This document shows positions 59,219-64,000 of a stretch of DNA of 64,000 bases, one piece after another. The stretch is from Gigantopelta aegis. Lineage: Eukaryota; Mollusca; Gastropoda; Neomphalida; Peltospiridae. The translations under genes were made by a program, and so were the position numbers. How positions within the stretch are numbered: the first letter of the stretch is position 1; each line of letters opens with the position of its first letter. The notes beneath the pieces are model-generated. The model had not been told where the DNA came from. It was given only the letters and a program-made list of their open reading frames with translations, and made no database searches. The DNA is taken from assembly GCF_016097555.1 (NCBI RefSeq), contig NC_054699.1, positions 7,133,026-7,197,025 on the forward strand, written 5' to 3'.

Positions 59219-59413
59219 TGTAACATCTTCCACAGATAGACATACAAAAAATAACCCTTACACTTGACAAATATATATATTCTGGAAACAGCACAACATG
59301 ACACGACACAGACGTAAAACAATTACTACAAGAATGAATTAACACGTGATCTTGGGAAACTTTGTTGTACAACCGAGGGAGTAGCTAATTGTATTTAACT
59401 TGAAGATATTACA
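59219..59413 (-). repeat. 5' LTR of the gypsy fossil
   Basis: 195 bases with the same termini as 55491-55673. It differs by a few substitutions and a short indel. Confidence 0.9.
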
Positions 59414-59967
59414 CCATCCATGCCGGTGTACACGAACTCCGTTAAATCATATACGTTGGACAGCCCACTTCAAAACTATTTTTAACCAAAACGCCCTATT
59501 AAAGTAGTCATTAATCCATATAATTAGGACTCACTTATTCGGAATGGGGTTACAAACCATCGACAATGACGAAGACCGCTTAATAAAATCAACGAGATCC
59601 TAATTTAATCAGGTTTAATTTATTCCGCCGACAACATTTAAAACGGTTGCACGACACTTATTGTATTATCCCTCGTAGCAATGAGAAAATTATGTTCCTG
59701 ATATTCATAAGTGAGTAGAGTTAGATCATGCTGTTAATGTAATTAGTAAGAGATATAATCAGAATCTTAACTGAATATAATAACCAAGGAAAATATGAAA
59801 AGATAGACAGACTGAAAACCAGGAACGCTACATACCCTTCCACTACATCGCCTAGCTATGCCATCATAGCGCGGAATTTACTACATCTAGAATTGTAAGC
59901 ACCGGAGAGATCATCATATTTTAAGAGGTTACCATTAATTTAGGGTTTGCTTCCAAACAGCATATCC

Positions 59968-60054
<87 letters not shown>

Positions 60055-60504
60055 CTTTTGGATTTGTAGTTCCAATACGGTTACCTCGACCTCAATCAGA
60101 TTAAATGGTAACCTGACAAAAGAAAACATAACAATGATTAAACATAACATATAAAAAAAACCCAAAGTAACAATACAATGACTTGCGCTTCGAGTAAAAC
60201 ACCCAAATACGTTAAGAAACCATGTAACATGCACATGCTTATCTACTAAAACTGTAGGAGTCTAGGACATACCTGATATAAATATGATATTCATTAAGTT
60301 CCTTTAGCATTCCAGAATACCCCAAAACTCTGTACATGTATAACTTAAGATGGGTAATAAATTATGCAAATTTTGAACAATAAATGCTCCTCCATGGTTA
60401 AAATACAGTATATCACCTACGGCACTTAACCATAGAGTGGTAATCCCACCCCTTACATACACTCAGTGAGTCATTACCATCACAAATGCACATTACAATA
60501 GCCC

Positions 60505-60535
<31 letters not shown>

Positions 60536-60679
60536 AAAAAAAAATCATTTATATACACAGAGATCCAGTTTACTCTGGAATAACTACCGAATAGGAGAGA
60601 CAAAAACTAAAATATCAACATACCTCTCCCTGGTCCCCCCTAAACTAGCCTTAACTGTCTGATAACAACCCACTTGATC
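59414..60679. other. Non-coding stretch with microsatellites
   Basis: (CA)n at 59969-60053 and a poly-C/poly-A tract at 60501-60544. AT-rich remainder without a recognised gene. Confidence 0.5.
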
Positions 60680-61270
60680 TCATGACAGTATTTGCTCATC
60701 CCCATTGGCCCCAGATGCACCCCACAGACAAATACCTTTTAGCTTGTAATTTCTTTCGATTTACGAAAGTAACCCTCCCCTCAGAAAACCTCTTAACCAA
60801 CTCCAAGATCAGGCATGAACGCCTAGCAGAATATTCTACCAATGTCACATGTCTGAACCGGAGCCGCGGAAAGACTTTCATAATGACAATCCTTTCTACC
60901 CCCCCCCCCACCCCCACAACCTACTGATGACCCCCTCTAACTGACTGAAAAACGGCCCCTGGTCCCACCCCAAACTATCCAAATCATTACCACCCACCTG
61001 GAATACTACCACCTTTGGCCGAAACCCCCCCCCCATCATCCTATCCACTAGCTTGTTCAGAGTCCCCACTTGACCCCCTCCCCTTCCATAGTATCTAACT
61101 TCTACCCCCCTTATCCCAAGATTTGTCCCACCTCGAGCCAACCGAGAGTGGCTATGTAATTGATTGACGAAGGAATGGCCAAGCATAGCAACCTTTCCAG
61201 TGACCTGAGCCATCTTTCTTAATATTCTGCAAGAAGAAATAAATAAAAAGAAATTATTAGGGTTGTCCAT
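60680..61270 (-). pseudogene. SGNH-hydrolase-like ORF remains, probably from a mobile element
   Basis: The minus strand encodes GKVAMLGHSFVNQL (block I, GHS), VRYYGRGGGQVGTLNKLVD, PKVVVFQVGGNDLDSL (block III-like GGND), and in another frame SEGRVTFVNRKKLQAKRYLS followed by WGQWG. That order is the SGNH/GDSL hydrolase fold. In animal genomes such domains occur in host genes but also in CR1 LINEs and in Ngaro-type tyrosine-recombinase elements (established), and the repeat-rich setting favours a mobile origin. It is broken. It lies downstream of a gypsy integrase fragment on the same strand, but a link is not shown. Confidence 0.5.
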
Positions 61271-62391
61271 ACACTACTTTATTACTGAATAATCCCCCAA
61301 AAGGTTAAGAAAATACAATGCAGTTATAAAACTACTGTTATGCAAAAACAAACTCTCCAACATACAGTACATATTTTCGGTTTTTATGGTTCAGTCCTTG
61401 TAGAAGAATCACACATGTGGCCAATAACCACCCAGTTCATACATGTAGATAATATTCAGGATACAGTTCAAGTTGATAAATCAGCAGGTGACAGTTAAGT
61501 AATTAGCAGGTAACACATCCTTCAATCACCATATTAAACGTGGCGATTCACAAACAATAGAATAGTTAATTCAATCACCATTTTATACTAGGTGATCAAC
61601 ACAACAGTCCATATTAACACAATCACTATATTACTTGGTGATTCGCATATAATAGTTCATTCAATCACCGTATTAGACAGGACGATTCGCATATAATAGT
61701 TCATTCAATCACCATATTAGACGTGATGATTCACATATAATAGAATAGTTCATTCAGTCCAATATTCCATATACTTCTTCAACATCCAACAGCGATACAT
61801 TTCCAGAGGTTAAGTTCAAATACTGCACAGCACCACAGTCACCCCCACAGGAAACCAACGAGATTCCGGAAATAGTTCATGATTATTTAGTGATCCACGA
61901 ATGGTTTTATAATCTGTTCAACTGAGGAATAAATTGATCCGGAAACAGTCTATTATGATATCCAGTTGTGAATTCTTCATTATGATTATTCTATAAAGAA
62001 ATCCCAATCTGGAAATAGTTCATAATGAAGTCCCAATCCAGGAACTATTATATTCATGTTTATTCAAGTACGGAATCCCAGTTCCGGAAACTGTTCATGA
62101 CGTATAGCAATTCATGATTTCTCCAACCTCAGAAAATATCGCTATATATTTCTTCACAATCACTAGGAATTACCATGCCGTTTTATACTGCTGAGTATGC
62201 ATGAGCTGGATGGAAACAGAGTCTTTAAAATCACGTCTCAGATCTAGAACCACCATAAACCAACTTTAAAAAAAAATGCATGTGGAGAATTTTACATGGT
62301 TATAGAAAACACTTACAATACACAAAAAAAAAAAAAAATGCTTAACCATATATTAGCTTACTTAACAAGAAATACTGTGGAAAACAAAATG
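61271..62391. other. Non-coding stretch with short tandem repeats
   Basis: 61540-61760 holds about five copies of a 48-52 base unit (ATTCAATCACCATATTAGAC, then ATTCACATATAATAG). 61860-62130 has a looser repeat around CCGGAAACAGTTCATGAT. No gene recognised. Confidence 0.6.
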
Positions 62392-63300
62392 CTATGTTAA
62401 ATCGTACTCCCCAGATCTCATCCAATCAGGACAACTACGTTTCCGCCTGGTTTCAACACTACTTAGGGGACTATTCCTATCAGTATCATTTGGATCTACA
62501 GCTCCATAGAAAATCTGATCTACTATATCATCAGACATAAATGGAGGTTCTGAATCAAACATTTCCTCATCAGCATTAAATATCAGTGTGTCCTCTAAGA
62601 TATGCTGTACATCATTATCAGATTCTAAAGGCCTTGTATCTTCATGTACATGGTAAGGTTTTAATCTATTAAAATGAACGACTTGTTTCACTCTACTTCC
62701 TACTTTGGAGATGACATAATTGACCTCTGACAACTTGCATAAAATCTGATAGGGCCCAGTCCAAAATGTTTGTAGTTTTGGCGATAGTCCTTTCTTTTTT
62801 TTGGAGTATATAACCATACCATATCCTTTACTTCTAAAGTTTGACCCTTAACTTTTCGGTCATATAGGACTTTCTGCCTTTTCTGATTGAACCCAGTATG
62901 TTTCCGAGCTAATTCAAAGACATCATTGAGCTTATTCTCTAATTGATCAACATAATTAAAGGAGATATGAGTTTCTTTAAGCAAGTTCTCCGTCAGAAGG
63001 GTCAGAGATACATTAATTTCAGTGCCCAACATCATTTTATTAGGGGTGAAACCTGTCGTTTCATGTGTACTAGTCCTGTATGCCATTGTTACCAAAGGTA
63101 GGTGTAAGTCCCAATCCAGCTGGTCTGATTGTACATAAGCACTTAGCATTTTTATTAGGGTTCTATTAAAACGTTCAATCATACCGTCTGACTGTGGATG
63201 ATAAGCTGTTGTACGCGTTTTTCTAATTTCAAGCAGTTTACACATTTCCTGAAACAATTTACTTTCAAAATTAGCTCCCTGGGTCAGAATGTAATTCTTG
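62392..63300 (-). pseudogene. Ty3/gypsy integrase C-terminal fragment
   Basis: Two overlapping pieces. One (62700-63257) shows TTAYHPQSDGMIERFNRTLI, TMAYRTSTHETTGFTPNKMM and YDRKVKGQTLEVKDMVWLY. The other (62392-62817) continues with FWTGPYQILCKLSEVNYVI, VVHFNRLKPYH and ends RRKRSCPDWMRSGEYDLT. These are the end of an integrase core and the GPY/F domain of gypsy elements. The family differs from the 55-59 kb element (different core sequence, no shared LTR). The fragment is truncated at about 63300, broken about once, and without visible LTRs. Confidence 0.8.
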
Positions 63301-63938
<638 letters not shown>

Positions 63939-64000
63939 TAGGGAGAGAGAGAGAGAGAAGAAGAATATGGTATGCATGCGATTGGTGGTGTGACCCGCTG

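Larger units (their letters stand above)
55491..59413 (-). mobile_element. Ty3/gypsy LTR retrotransposon fossil, about 3.9 kb, minus strand
   Basis: Both LTRs are present (55491-55673 and 59219-59413), with TG...CA ends and near-identical 5-base flanks CCATT/CCATC as target duplication. Primer-site-like TTGGCGACGAAGATG lies inside the right LTR and a polypurine tract (GGAAGGGAGGA) inside the left one. Coding remains run on the minus strand in the order protease, RT, RNase H, integrase. A gag region was not recognised, so the element is shorter than usual. It is broken, with at least four interruptions. LTRs differ by only a few substitutions and a short indel (about 2%), so it is fairly young. 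Confidence 0.88.

Overview
The window looks like a repeat-rich molluscan nuclear genome, probably gastropod. The basis is the density of tRNA-derived SINEs, Tc1-like transposons, a DIRS-like retroelement, Ty3/gypsy pieces, long microsatellites and intron-split small secreted genes. No bacterial operon structure, rRNA or canonical tRNA gene is seen. Species assignment is inference. There is one 200-base assembly gap (12609-12808).

Left part (1-9.8 kb): the tail of a gypsy-like polyprotein and its probable LTR (3-1016), then a nearly whole DIRS-like tyrosine-recombinase retrotransposon (about 1559-7821) with inverted ends and an internal complementary region, then a Tc1-like transposon (about 8319-9811) whose transposase carries one frameshift. 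A lone terminal exon with a six-cysteine antistasin-like domain lies at 10447-10577 on the minus strand. From 10.8 to 17.3 kb there are SINEs, MITEs, a foldback and microsatellites.

Host genes: two tandem paralogues of a small secreted C-type lectin on the plus strand. Gene 1 has exons at 16190-16229, 22794-23087, 24636-24790 and probably 26354-26565. Its first intron holds a 5.3-kb array of mixed ACT/GCT/GTT triplets. Gene 2 has exons at 51940-52233 and 53802-53948, preceded by two copies of the promoter plus signal-peptide exon (43390-43429 and 46996-47035). All splice phases agree. Gene 1 lacks the last CTLD cysteine and reaches a stop at the place where gene 2 has a splice donor.

Between the two lectins lie microsatellites, a short minisatellite (29281-29985) and a roughly 10.2-kb array of a 21-base unit (32320-42500) with higher-order repeats. 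A tandem duplication of about 4 kb (42079-46053 and 46054-49421) begins inside that array and doubled the gene 2 promoter, exon 1 and a dead Tc1-like copy. A SINE occupies copy A only.

Right part (54-64 kb): a 47-base tandem repeat in intron 3 of gene 2, a small gypsy fossil with both LTRs (55491-59413), an SGNH-hydrolase-like remnant (60680-61270), and a gypsy integrase fragment (62392-63300). These mobile elements sit where the last exon of lectin gene 2 would be expected.
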